From Pelomonas saccharophila_A (GTDB lineage: Bacteria > Pseudomonadota > Gammaproteobacteria > Burkholderiales > Burkholderiaceae_C): DNA of 64,000 bases. The position numbers were made by a program, and so were the translations under genes. The stretch spans positions 124,001 through 188,000 of the forward strand of contig NZ_JAVDXU010000002.1 of NCBI RefSeq assembly GCF_031458095.1, in the 5' to 3' direction. The notes beneath the pieces are model-generated. The model was given only the letters and a program-made list of their open reading frames with translations, was not told the DNA's origin and did no database searches. Each line of letters opens with the position of its first letter. The stretch's first letter is position 1. Positions 1-8,461 of this stretch are shown in pieces.

Positions 1-674
1 GCGCTGACCTTGGTTTGCTTCTTGACGTTGCCGGTCAGCAGCAGGTTGTAGCCGTCGGTCTTGAGGCCGCCCATGCCGAAGGCGATGGAGGCGCTCTTCT
101 CCTTGCCGCCGATGTGCTTCTCGGGCTCGCCGTACTTCAGCGTGATGGCGCCCTTGTCGTAGTCCTTGCGGGTGATGAAGTTGATGACGCCGCCGACGGC
201 GTCGGTGCCATAAACGGCCGAGGCGCCGTCACGCAGCACTTCGATGCGGTCGATGGCTGCGAAGGGGATGCTGTTCAGATCGACCGACGAGTTGCCGCCG
301 ATGGAGCCGAAGGCGAAGTTCGCCAGGCGGCGGCCGTTCAGCAGCACCAGCGTCGAGTTGGGACCCAGGCCGCGCAGGTTGGCAAAGCTCTGGGCATAGC
401 CAGCGCCCTGCGTCGTGTCCGACTGCATGGCCGTGTTGGCGCCGATGCGGCGCAGGATGTCCTCGACATTGGTGGCGCCGGTCTTCTCGATCTGGTCACG
501 CGTCATGACGGTGACGGGCAGGGCCGTCTCCGACTCCACGCGCTTGATGGACGAGCCGGTGATGGTGATGCGCTCGAGTTGCTGCTGGGAAGCCGGCGCG
601 TTCTGCGCGGCGGCCGTGCCGGCAATGCCAGCAGCCAGCAGAGCCAGCGCCAGGCGGGTGTGGCGGTGTTGCAT
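1..674 (-). CDS. TonB-dependent receptor, N-terminal part (cut by window edge)
   Basis: The first 224 codons of an outer-membrane TonB-dependent receptor, which takes up large ligands such as siderophores or oligosaccharides using energy from TonB. The start at 674 follows an AGGAG ribosome site and opens a signal peptide ending AAAQ. The plug domain follows: a TonB-box-like start (ERITITGSS), then RDQIEKTGATNVEDILRRI, NLRGLGPNSTLVLLNGRR and DRIEVLRDGASAVYGTDAVG, all typical plug motifs. The beta-barrel lies off the left edge. The ligand cannot be told from this part. No FecR/sigma pair directly adjoins it; the FecR gene nearby belongs to a different pairing. Confidence 0.92.
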   Translation of the reverse strand, partial: MQHRHTRLALALLAAGIAGTAAAQNAPASQQQLERITITGSSIKRVESETALPVTVMTRDQIEKTGATNVEDILRRIGANTAMQSDTTQGAGYAQSFANLRGLGPNSTLVLLNGRRLANFAFGSIGGNSSVDLNSIPFAAIDRIEVLRDGASAVYGTDAVGGVINFITRKDYDKGAITLKYGEPEKHIGGKEKSASIAFGMGGLKTDGYNLLLTGNVKKQTKVS

Positions 675-874
675 GGAAGCTCACTCCTGTCGTTTGGGGC
701 CTTGTGAAGAGGTCGCCCCCGACCTCCGCCGCGGCGCGGCGTGTTGCCCTCATGCAAAGAAGTGTGAGTGGCCCTTCACGCCGCTTCCCCTGCAGGAAGT
801 CAGGCTGTGGCGCAATCGCAGCACCCTGAACTAGGGGCTGACTTTCAACACAGGCGCGCAGCCTCGCCAGCAGC

Positions 875-3256
875 TCAGACTCGCGCGTACTTGGCCAGGG
901 CCTGCAGCAGTTCAGCCAGGCTGATGGGCTTGGTCAGATGGGCGTCGCAGCCCGCGGCCAGCGACTGCTGCACATCGGTGTCGAAGGCGTTTGCGGTCAG
1001 CGCGACGATGGGTGTACGCGGGCGCGCCTCGGCGGCCTCGATGGCCCGCCACTGGCGCGTCGCCGACAGGCCATCGGTGCCGGGCATCAACACGTCCATC
1101 AGCACGAGGTCGAAGCCGCCCTCGCCCGTACCCTCGCGCAAGGCGGCCAGCGCCTGCTCGCCATCGCGCACCCGCGTGATGCGGTGCCCCAGAGGCTGCA
1201 GCATGCCCTCGATGACGAGGACGTTGACGTCGTTGTCCTCGGCCAGCAGCAACTCCAGCGGGCGCGTCGGTGCCATGCGCTCGGTGCGCGGCTCAGCCAG
1301 GTCGGCATGCGGCGGGCTCGCGTCGGGCAGGTCCAGGCTGGCCTCGAATCGGCTGCCCTGGCCGGGGCGGCTGTGCACGCTGACGTCGCCGCCCATCAGC
1401 CGTGCCAGGCTGCGCGTGATGGCCAGGCCCAGGCCCGTGCCGCCGAACTCCTGCGCGATGCTGGCATCGGCCTGCACAAAGGGCTGGAAGATGCGCTCCA
1501 GCCGGTCCGGCGCGATGCCGATGCCGGTGTCCTGCACGCAGATCAGCACTAGGCCCCGGTCATCGCGCGACAGCTCCACCGTCACGCCGCCGGTCCGGGT
1601 GAACTTGATGGCATTGCCGACCAGGTTGGTGACGATCTGGGCCACACGCTGCTGGTCGCCCAGCACCCAGCCCGTCGCCTCGGTGCGCGCGAACACGCGC
1701 AGCCACAGGCCCTGGCTCTGGGCGCGCTCGCGCAGCAGCTCGAGCTGCAGTTCGACGAGGTCGACGAGGTTGAAGGGATGCGCGGCCAGCTCCAGGCGGC
1801 CGCTCTCGATGCGTGCGTTGTCCAGCAGGTCGTTGATGAGGGCGAAGACCTGGCGGCCGGCGTGGCCCAGCACCTCCACATAGTGGGCCTGCTCGGGCTT
1901 CAGCGGCGAGCGGGCCAGGATGTCGGAGAAGCCCAGCACCGCGTTCATCGGCGTGCGCATCTCGTGGCTGACCTGGGCCAGCAGTTCGGTCTTGGCGCGG
2001 CTGCGCGCCTCGGCCAGTTCACGCTCACGCGTCAGCTCGCGCTCGCGCTGGCGCGCATGGCGTTCGTGCTCGACGGCCGTCAGCAGCAGGGCCAGGGCCA
2101 GCAGATAGAGGCCCGGCGCCGGCGTCGGCATCAGGCCGGCGCCCACGGCGGCCCAGCATGCCAGCAGCAGGGCCGCCATGCCCAGCCCGGCGGCCAGCGC
2201 CTGGCGACGCAGCAACAGCGGCAGCGCGCCCAGCACCAGCAGCAGGGCATTCACGGCCATGACGGCGGCACCGCGCTCGCGCAGCAGCGGCAGCGGCTCG
2301 CTGCCCAGGGCCTCGAAGACGGCGGCGTTCAGCGCGGTGCCGGTGAGCCGGCCCTGGGGGGTCATGACCTCGTCGGCAAAGAAGGCGCTGCTGCCGACGA
2401 AGACGCTGCGGCCGGCGAGCAGCTGGGCGAGCTCGCCGTCCTCGGCCTCGCCCAGGGCGGCCCGCATCAGGCGCTGCCAGGAGATGCGCGGCGGCTTGCC
2501 GCCCTCCAGAGGCAGGCGCAGCCGCAGCTGTCCCTCCTCGTCCACCGGCCAGCGCCGCGCGCCGGCCACGAGTTCGCCCGCCTCGCGCCGCCAGGCCAGG
2601 GCGCCGTCGGCGCGCAGCCGCGCCGCGAAGGCCAGGCTGGGCAGGCTGCGGCCCTGCACGCGATGCAGCAGCGGCAGACGGCGCAGCAGGCCGTCGTCTT
2701 CGAGGGCGACCGAGATCAGCCCCAAGCTGGACGGCTCGGTCAGCGCATCCAGCAGCGTGTCGGCCGGCGCCGTCAGCGCATCCCAGTCCAGGCCCGGCGC
2801 GTGCGCCACACCCAGGCGGGCCAGGGCGCGCTGCTCCGCGGCGCTGGCCGGCGCCAGCTCGACGCCGGCGCGCTGACGCGTCGCCAGGCCCGCCGCGGCC
2901 AGCACCGTGGGCGGGCCCGAGCCCAGCGTCGCGGCGAGCCGGGCGTCGCCCTCGCGCGGCCCGGCGAAGACGATGTCGATGACGACGAGGCGGGCGCCGG
3001 CCTGGCCGAGGTAGTCCAGCATCAGCGCATAGATCTCGCGCGAATACGGCCACTCGCCCAGGGGCTGGCGCAGGGCGCGCAGCGAGGCGTCGTCGATGTC
3101 GACGATGACGCTGGTGGGCACAGGCGCCGGCGGCGCCGCGGCGCGCAGCAGCAGGTCGCCCAGCGCCCGGTCGATGCGCGGCTGGGCGCCGGTCAGACCC
3201 AGCAGGGCCCAGAGCAGCAGGGCTGCGGGCAGGGCGAGCCAGGGCCAGCGTTTCAA
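875..3256 (-). CDS. CHASE2-domain hybrid histidine kinase with C-terminal receiver
   Basis: A 793-residue membrane sensor kinase. A signal-anchor helix (residues about 5-25) leads into an extracytoplasmic CHASE2 sensor domain (about 30-325), then two or three membrane helices (about 330-395). The phosphoacceptor H-box (VSHEMRTPMNAVLGF, His near 429) follows, then a HATPase with N box (GNAIKF), G1 (DTGIGIAPDR) and G2 (GGTGLGLAI). It ends in a receiver with acidic pair (AEDND), phosphoacceptor in LMDVLMPG (about 718) and conserved lysine (LTKPIS). The gene starts 10 bp after the stop of the FecR-like gene, so the two are probably cotranscribed. The signal is unknown. CHASE2 next to FecR-like proteins is a recurrent bacterial pairing. 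Confidence 0.93.
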   Translation of the reverse strand: MKRWPWLALPAALLLWALLGLTGAQPRIDRALGDLLLRAAAPPAPVPTSVIVDIDDASLRALRQPLGEWPYSREIYALMLDYLGQAGARLVVIDIVFAGPREGDARLAATLGSGPPTVLAAAGLATRQRAGVELAPASAAEQRALARLGVAHAPGLDWDALTAPADTLLDALTEPSSLGLISVALEDDGLLRRLPLLHRVQGRSLPSLAFAARLRADGALAWRREAGELVAGARRWPVDEEGQLRLRLPLEGGKPPRISWQRLMRAALGEAEDGELAQLLAGRSVFVGSSAFFADEVMTPQGRLTGTALNAAVFEALGSEPLPLLRERGAAVMAVNALLLVLGALPLLLRRQALAAGLGMAALLLACWAAVGAGLMPTPAPGLYLLALALLLTAVEHERHARQRERELTRERELAEARSRAKTELLAQVSHEMRTPMNAVLGFSDILARSPLKPEQAHYVEVLGHAGRQVFALINDLLDNARIESGRLELAAHPFNLVDLVELQLELLRERAQSQGLWLRVFARTEATGWVLGDQQRVAQIVTNLVGNAIKFTRTGGVTVELSRDDRGLVLICVQDTGIGIAPDRLERIFQPFVQADASIAQEFGGTGLGLAITRSLARLMGGDVSVHSRPGQGSRFEASLDLPDASPPHADLAEPRTERMAPTRPLELLLAEDNDVNVLVIEGMLQPLGHRITRVRDGEQALAALREGTGEGGFDLVLMDVLMPGTDGLSATRQWRAIEAAEARPRTPIVALTANAFDTDVQQSLAAGCDAHLTKPISLAELLQALAKYARV

Positions 3257-3266
3257 ACCGGGCTTT

Positions 3267-4895
3267 TCAAAGGAGAGGCACGAGCAGCAGCGGCAGCAAC
3301 CAGAGCCAGCGCGGATAGGGCTGTTCGATCATCTGCGTCTGCCCCCAGGGGCCGGCCGCGCCGGCGGCATTGAAGGCCCTGGCGCGCAGGAAGTATTTGC
3401 CGGGCGAGGGCTTGGGCAGGTCGACCTCGGCCTTGTCGGTGCTGAAGCGCTGCACGTCGGCGCCCTCGAAGGCCTCGGTCCTGGACCAATCCAACTCATA
3501 GCGCGCGACACCGGGGTCGGCGCGCCAGCGCAGCTTGAGCTGGTCGCCGCTGACCTCGGGCTCGGCGGGCGGCGGCGCGGGCGGCGGCGGCTTGATCTCG
3601 AAGCTCTGCGCATCGCTGAAGGGGCCGGAGCGCCCACCCGCCTCCACCGACGCGACGCGCCAGTGGTAGACCCCATCGGGCAGCCTGGCTTCGTAGCTGG
3701 CGGCATCGATGGGCGCCGCCGGCTGCAGGGCCAGGTCCTTGAACTCGGCGTCGCGCGCAATCTGCAGGCGCACATTCGGCGCGGCGGTATTGCGCGTCCA
3801 GGCCAGGGCCATGCCGCCGTCGTAGCTGACGGCACCGGGTACGGGTGCCTGGATGAAGGGCGGCTCGGGCCGGGCCTGCAGGCGCACGGCGGCGTCGGCG
3901 GCCGCGCCCTCCTGGCCGCGCGCATCGATACCGCGCACGCGCAGGGTGTAGTCGCCGTCGGCCAGCTCGCGCGCCTCGGGCCATTTGGTGGCCGGCTCGC
4001 CGACGACGGCGTCCAGCAGCAGCTGGTCGAAGTCACCGCGCGGGTAGAGCTGGGCCCGCCAGCTGACGGCGCCGGTCGGGCCACCCACCCAGGCCAGATG
4101 CAGGGGCAGGCGCTCCGCCACCGGCACCAGGCCACTGAGGTCGGGCGCCGGCAGCAGCGGCGCAACAGAGCGCGCCGCGCCGTCGGCCAGCAGGCCCTGG
4201 CCCGTCGCGACATCGGGGCTGAGGCCGTCGGCATGCACGGCGCCCGACAGCACCTGCATGCGGCTCTGCGCGCCGGCGGTCTGCACACGGAACTCGGTGC
4301 CGCGCACGCCCAGATTGACATGTGGCGTGCGCACCTCGTACAGCGGCACGCGCTGGGCGTTGGGTGTGACGCGGCTGTCCGCCCCGCCTTGCTGCACGCC
4401 GATGCGCACCGCGGGGAGGGCGCCGCGGCCCAGCACCAGCAGCTGCTCCAGCGTGATGTCGCTGTCGGCCGGGATCAGCAGGCGCGAGCCATCGGCAAAG
4501 CGCAGGCTGGCACTGGACTGGGCGCCGGTCCTGATGCGGTCGCCGCTTTGCAGCGTCGCGCCGGCGGCCAGGGCCTCGCTGGCGCTGCCACGCTGGCGCG
4601 TGACCTGGCCGCGCGCGAACACGGCCTCGGCGACGCTGGCTTCCCGCCTCAGCCAGGCCACGGGCATGCGCAGCGTGGAGCCGGGCATCAGCCGCAGCGG
4701 ATCGGGCACGCGGTTGAGCTTCTGCAGGTCGCGCCACGTCCGGGGCGCGGCCAGCCAGTTGTCGGTCAGCGTGATCAGCGTGTCACCCGGCTGGATGCGG
4801 TAGCGCCAGTCGGCATCGGCGGCCTCCGTCTGTGCCTGCGCCGCAGCGCCAACCAGCAGCAGGCCCAGGGCGAGCCAGACTCTCAGTGCTCTCAT
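3267..4895 (-). CDS. LysM and FecR domain protein, partner of the CHASE2 kinase
   Basis: A 542-residue exported protein. The start at 4895 has a GGGAGGGGAG ribosome site and opens a signal peptide ending AQAQ. A LysM motif (IQPGDTLITL, about 30-80) suggests peptidoglycan binding. A FecR domain follows (about 100-220) with the typical VNLGVRGTEFRV. The second half looks like fibronectin-type or beta-sandwich repeats (LPDGVYHWRVASVE; PGKYFLRARAFN). The extreme C-terminus is a short hydrophobic anchor (WLWLLPLLLVPLL). It lies 10 bp upstream of the CHASE2 kinase gene. I infer a cell-wall-facing protein that feeds that kinase rather than a classic anti-sigma factor, because no sigma factor is adjacent. 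Confidence 0.85.
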   Translation of the reverse strand: MRALRVWLALGLLLVGAAAQAQTEAADADWRYRIQPGDTLITLTDNWLAAPRTWRDLQKLNRVPDPLRLMPGSTLRMPVAWLRREASVAEAVFARGQVTRQRGSASEALAAGATLQSGDRIRTGAQSSASLRFADGSRLLIPADSDITLEQLLVLGRGALPAVRIGVQQGGADSRVTPNAQRVPLYEVRTPHVNLGVRGTEFRVQTAGAQSRMQVLSGAVHADGLSPDVATGQGLLADGAARSVAPLLPAPDLSGLVPVAERLPLHLAWVGGPTGAVSWRAQLYPRGDFDQLLLDAVVGEPATKWPEARELADGDYTLRVRGIDARGQEGAAADAAVRLQARPEPPFIQAPVPGAVSYDGGMALAWTRNTAAPNVRLQIARDAEFKDLALQPAAPIDAASYEARLPDGVYHWRVASVEAGGRSGPFSDAQSFEIKPPPPAPPPAEPEVSGDQLKLRWRADPGVARYELDWSRTEAFEGADVQRFSTDKAEVDLPKPSPGKYFLRARAFNAAGAAGPWGQTQMIEQPYPRWLWLLPLLLVPLL

Positions 4896-4970
4896 CGCCA
4901 CTCCCCTCCCTTGCAGGATGCCGAATACTAGCCATGCCGGAGAATCAGGAACACAGGAGGAGTGCGCGCA

Positions 4971-5252
4971 ATGCTGACGATTTCGGGCTTCATCGCCTGG
5001 CTGCGCCGCCATCGCATCGCCTGCTTCGGCCTCATGGTGCTGAGCTTCATCGGCTTCGGCCTGCTGACCCTGGACCTGGTGCGCCTGGTCAGCGCCAATG
5101 CGGCCCTGCTGTCGGACTACGGCTGGCAGGCCCTGCAGGACGGCGGGCTGCGCCAGCTGCTGGAGTTGCTCGTCTCGGCGCTGGCAGCCATGGCGGCCTG
5201 GCTGCTGTTCAAGGTCTGCGAGACGGTGCTCGTGCAGTCCTGGACCAAGTGA
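4971..5252 (+). CDS. Small membrane protein of unknown function
   Basis: A 93-residue protein with two predicted membrane segments (about 15-40 and 62-83) and a basic N-terminus (LRRHR). The ATG at 4971 is preferred over the GTG at 4962 because AGGAGG at 4955-4960 is 10 nt upstream of the ATG and only 1 nt from the GTG. It is divergent from the FecR/CHASE2 pair, with a 75-bp shared intergenic region. I recognise no family. The good ribosome site and codon use like its neighbours support a real gene. Repeat copy A starts 7 nt after its stop codon. Confidence 0.65.
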   Translation: MLTISGFIAWLRRHRIACFGLMVLSFIGFGLLTLDLVRLVSANAALLSDYGWQALQDGGLRQLLELLVSALAAMAAWLLFKVCETVLVQSWTK

Positions 5253-5256
5253 TTTG

Positions 5257-5470
5257 AAGCCCCTCGACCGGCGCCGCCACGCTGAACGCGGGCGGGACCG
5301 ATCGGTCCCCCGAGGGGACGGCGATGCTCGCGGCATTGAGCCCGCGAGCACATCGCCAGCGCGGGCCGGCTAGGGAACTGGAGTCGGACACAAGCAGTCC
5401 CTGCGGACTGCTTGTGCCTACGGAAGGCCACGGGCCTCTGGCCCATGGCAGGCCCGGCGCTCGGCCCGAA
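5257..5470 (-). repeat. Modular hairpin repeat, copy A
   Basis: Reverse-orientation copy of the repeat family at 8463-8602, 19367-19660 and 25222-25439. CCCCTCG (5260-5266), 7 nt after the stop of the small membrane gene, pairs with CGAGGGG (5311-5317). Inside lies the perfect palindrome GGGACCGATCGGTCCC (5294-5309). Further on is a perfect 10-bp stem, CAAGCAGTCC (5391-5400) with GGACTGCTTG (5405-5414) and a 4-nt loop. About 90 of 93 bases at the distal end match copy C. The element fills the gap between two convergent genes and contains no transposase. Confidence 0.85.
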
Positions 5471-5481
5471 GGCGGGCGGTT

Positions 5482-6177
5482 TTACGCAGCCGATAGCGCA
5501 TCCTGCAGCTGGCTCCGCAGCCAGCGCAGCCGTTGCAGCTCCTGGTCGGGCGCCTGCAGGGCCGGCCACAGCAGGGCGACCAGGTCGCGCGCGCTGGCCT
5601 CGACGTCGATCTGACGGCCCGTGATGACCACCTCCCACAGCATGTGCTCCATGGGCCCGAAGACGAGGGAGCGCAGCAGGCGCAGCGGGATGTCGCGCCT
5701 GACCTCGCCGGCCTCCTGGCCGCGTGCCAGCAGATCCATCAGCGGCGCCGTGTAGCGGCGCTGCAGCTCGACAAAGCCCTCGCCCAGGTCCTGGCCCTTG
5801 GTCCGGCCTTCCGACAGCACCAGGGCACACAGCCCCGTACCCTGGATGAGGAAGAGGCGCAGATGCGTCAGCACGACGAACTCGAGCTGCTCGCGCACCG
5901 AAGCCTGGCGCGGCAGACCGGCCTCGATGGCCGCGATGATCTCGTCATACCAGTCCTGGATGACGCGCATGCAGAGCTCGCGCTTGCCGCGGAAATAGGT
6001 GAAGACGGTGGCCTCGGAGATGGCCAGGCGCTGGGCGATCTCGGTCGTCGTCGCCCGCTCATAGCCGCGCTCGGCGAACACCTCGCGGCCGACGCGCAGG
6101 ATGTCGCGCACGCGCTGCTCGGCCTTGGGGCCGGCGGGCGAGCGACGCTGGGGCGAAGCGGTGGCGGTCGAGGTCAT
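5482..6177 (-). CDS. TetR-family transcriptional regulator
   Basis: A 231-residue repressor-type regulator. The N-terminal helix-turn-helix is clear (TTTEIAQRLAISEATVFTYF, residues 43-62); the rest is an all-helical ligand-binding domain. It is divergent from the leucine-degradation operon, and a perfect palindrome stands 23 bp upstream of its start. In betaproteobacteria, branched-chain amino acid degradation is known to be controlled by TetR-type (LiuQ) or MerR-type (LiuR) regulators. I therefore infer that this protein controls the adjacent operon and itself, probably responding to an acyl-CoA intermediate. The exact orthology to LiuQ is not proven here. Confidence 0.88.
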   Translation of the reverse strand: MTSTATASPQRRSPAGPKAEQRVRDILRVGREVFAERGYERATTTEIAQRLAISEATVFTYFRGKRELCMRVIQDWYDEIIAAIEAGLPRQASVREQLEFVVLTHLRLFLIQGTGLCALVLSEGRTKGQDLGEGFVELQRRYTAPLMDLLARGQEAGEVRRDIPLRLLRSLVFGPMEHMLWEVVITGRQIDVEASARDLVALLWPALQAPDQELQRLRWLRSQLQDALSAA

Positions 6178-6199
6178 CAGGGTCGCATTCTGCGCAATT

Positions 6200-6216
6200 C
6201 TTGAGTAACACTCAAG
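6200..6216. promoter_or_regulatory. 17-bp palindrome, candidate TetR operator
   Basis: CTTGAGT and ACTCAAG form perfect 7-bp arms around AAC. The site is in the divergent gap between the TetR gene and the carboxyltransferase gene, just upstream of a candidate -35 box. Size and symmetry suit a TetR dimer. Confidence 0.6.
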
Positions 6217-6222
6217 TCGGCA

Positions 6223-6251
6223 TTGCGTCCGTGTTCACCCTGGATTATTCT
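6223..6251 (+). promoter_or_regulatory. Candidate sigma70 promoter of the leucine/biotin operon
   Basis: TTGCGT (6223-6228), a 17-bp spacer, then TATTCT (6246-6251). It begins 7 bp after the palindrome and would give a leader of about 80 nt before the start at 6339. Assigned by eye only. Confidence 0.4.
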
Positions 6252-6338
6252 GGCGAACCTTTCGCGGCTCACGAGGCCGTTCACACCAAGTTGAGCCTTG
6301 CTTAATCCTTGATTCGGCAGCGCTTGCCGGGAGACAAC

Positions 6339-7946
6339 ATGCCGGTTTTGAACACCCAGCTCAACCCTCGCTCGGCCGACTTCAAGGCCAATGCCGACGC
6401 GATGCGCGGGCTGATCAGCGACCTCGACGCCAAGCTCGAGAAGATCGCCCAGGGCGGCGGCGAAGCCGCGCGCGCCAAGCACACCGCCCGCGGCAAGCTG
6501 CTGCCGCGCGACCGCGTCGAGATGCTGCTGGACCCCGGCACGCCCTTCCTGGAGCTGGCCCCGCTGGCCGGCCTGAACATGTATGACAACGCGGCTCCGG
6601 GCGGCGGCGTCGTCGCCGGCATCGGCCGCGTCTCGGGCGTGGACTGCATGATCGTGTGCAATGACGCCACGGTGAAGGGCGGCACCTACTACCCCATCAC
6701 CGTCAAGAAGCACCTGCGCGCCCAGGAGATCGCCCAGCAGAACCGCCTGCCCTGCATCTATCTGGTGGACAGTGGCGGCGCCAACCTGCCCAACCAGGAC
6801 GAGGTCTTCCCCGACCGCGATCATTTCGGCCGCATCTTCTTCAACCAGGCCAATCTCAGCGCCGAGGGCATTCCGCAGATCGCCGTCGTCATGGGCTCGT
6901 GCACGGCGGGTGGCGCCTATGTGCCGGCCATGAGCGACGAGACCATCATCGTCAAGAACCAGGGCACCATCTTCCTGGGCGGCCCGCCGCTGGTGAAGGC
7001 CGCGACCGGCGAGGTCGTCACGGCCGAGGACCTGGGTGGCGGCGACGTGCACACGCGCCTGTCCGGCGTGGCCGACCACCTCGCCAACAACGACACGCAT
7101 GCCCTGGCCATCGCGCGCCAGTCCGTCGCGCGGCTGAACTGGAGCAAGGCCAACCCGCTGGCAATGCAGGAGCCCAAGGCGCCGTTGTTCGACGCCAGCG
7201 AGCTGCACGGCGTCATCCCGACCGACACTCGCAAGCCCTTCGACATCCGCGAGATCATTGCCCGCATCGTCGACGGCTCGGAGTTCGACGAATTCAAGGC
7301 CCGCTACGGCGCGACCCTGGTCTGCGGCTTCGCCCACATCGAGGGCATGCCGGTGGGCATCGTCGCCAACAACGGCATCCTGTTCGCCGAGAGCGCCAAC
7401 AAGGGGGCGCACTTCATCGAGCTGTGCTGCCAGCGCAAGATTCCGCTGGTCTTCCTGCAGAACATCACCGGCTTCATGGTGGGCCGCAAATACGAGAACG
7501 ACGGCATCGCCCGCGCCGGTGCCAAGATGGTGACGGCCGTGGCCTGCGCCCAGGTGCCCAAGTTCACCGTCATCATTGGCGGCTCCTTCGGCGCCGGCAA
7601 CTACGGCATGTGCGGTCGCGCCTACTCGCCGCGCTTCCTGTGGATGTGGCCCAACGCGCGCATCTCGGTGATGGGCGGCGAGCAGGCCGCCAGCGTGCTG
7701 TCCACCATCCGGCGCGACGGCATCGAGGCCAAGGGCGGCGCCTGGAGCGCCGACGAGGAAGAAGCCTTCAAGGCCCCCATCCGTCAGCAGTACGAAGACC
7801 AAGGCCATCCCTATTACGCGTCGGCGCGCCTCTGGGACGACGGCGTCATCGACCCGGCCGACACGCGCCGCGTGCTGGCGCTGGGGCTTTCGGCTTCGCT
7901 GAATGCGCCCATTCCTGAAACCAAGTTTGGTGTGTTCCGGATGTGA
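6339..7946 (+). CDS. liuB: Methylcrotonyl-CoA carboxylase, carboxyltransferase (beta) subunit
   Basis: A 535-residue subunit that transfers the carboxyl group from biotin to 3-methylcrotonyl-CoA in leucine breakdown. It has both halves of the acyl-CoA carboxyltransferase crotonase fold, with glycine-rich oxyanion regions (GSCTAGGAYVPAMSDE; GGSFGAGNYGMCGRAY) and GFMVGRKYE. Length and motifs match the methylcrotonyl type better than the propionyl type. The ATG at 6339 follows GGGAG; an upstream TTG at 6309 is less likely. It opens the operon, and its biotin-carrying partner is encoded about 7 kb downstream (15168-17150). The next gene's GTG start overlaps its stop by 4 bp. Confidence 0.93.
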   Translation: MPVLNTQLNPRSADFKANADAMRGLISDLDAKLEKIAQGGGEAARAKHTARGKLLPRDRVEMLLDPGTPFLELAPLAGLNMYDNAAPGGGVVAGIGRVSGVDCMIVCNDATVKGGTYYPITVKKHLRAQEIAQQNRLPCIYLVDSGGANLPNQDEVFPDRDHFGRIFFNQANLSAEGIPQIAVVMGSCTAGGAYVPAMSDETIIVKNQGTIFLGGPPLVKAATGEVVTAEDLGGGDVHTRLSGVADHLANNDTHALAIARQSVARLNWSKANPLAMQEPKAPLFDASELHGVIPTDTRKPFDIREIIARIVDGSEFDEFKARYGATLVCGFAHIEGMPVGIVANNGILFAESANKGAHFIELCCQRKIPLVFLQNITGFMVGRKYENDGIARAGAKMVTAVACAQVPKFTVIIGGSFGAGNYGMCGRAYSPRFLWMWPNARISVMGGEQAASVLSTIRRDGIEAKGGAWSADEEEAFKAPIRQQYEDQGHPYYASARLWDDGVIDPADTRRVLALGLSASLNAPIPETKFGVFRM

Positions 7947-8461
7947 TTGATATTCGCCTGCTCCAACCCAGCGACTCGCTGGAAGCGCTGACCGCGCTGC
8001 TGCATACGGCTTACGCGTCGCTCGCCGACCAGGGCTGGAACTTCACGGCCGTCGACCAGAGCGTGGACGTGACGCGCGAGCGCCTGGCCGGCGCCCAGGG
8101 CTTTGTCGCCGAGTGGGGCGGACGCCTCGTCGGCACCGTCGCCGTGCGCGGCCCCAAGCCGGCCGGCGAGGCCTATATCGCCGACCCACCGCCGCCGCTG
8201 TACACGACGCCGGGCACGGCCATCCTGTCGCAGCTGGCCGTGCATCCGGACTGCCGCGGCCTGGGCCTGGGCGAGCAGTTGATGGACGTCGCCGAGGCCT
8301 GGGCGCGTGAACAGGGCTTCCGTCAGCTGGCGCTGGACACGGCCGAACCCGCCACCGCGCTGCGCAACCGCTACGCCCGGCGCGGTTATGCCGAGGTCGG
8401 CGGCGTGCAATGGCAGGGCAAGACCTATGCGTCGGTGCTGATGTGCAAACCCCTCGGATGA
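7943..8461 (+). CDS. GNAT-family N-acetyltransferase
   Basis: A 172-residue GNAT-fold acyltransferase. The acetyl-CoA pyrophosphate loop is visible as HPDCRGLGLGEQL (about residues 101-113), followed by the C-terminal NRYARRGYAEVG strand-helix. The GTG start overlaps the stop of the carboxyltransferase gene (GTGA), so it is translationally coupled. The substrate is unknown. Its place inside the leucine-degradation operon may be opportunistic or may point to an acyl-CoA-linked acceptor. Repeat copy B begins just after its stop codon. Confidence 0.82.
   Translation: MIDIRLLQPSDSLEALTALLHTAYASLADQGWNFTAVDQSVDVTRERLAGAQGFVAEWGGRLVGTVAVRGPKPAGEAYIADPPPPLYTTPGTAILSQLAVHPDCRGLGLGEQLMDVAEAWAREQGFRQLALDTAEPATALRNRYARRGYAEVGGVQWQGKTYASVLMCKPLG

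Noticed and set aside
15..834. Plus-strand frames at the left edge
   Set aside because: They are opposite a TonB-dependent receptor whose plug motifs, signal peptide and ribosome site are clear on the minus strand.
1778..3373. Long plus-strand frame opposite the CHASE2 kinase
   Set aside because: Gln/Ala/Gly/Arg-rich translation without domains, antisense to a gene with intact kinase motifs. Many similar shadows elsewhere were dropped for the same reason.
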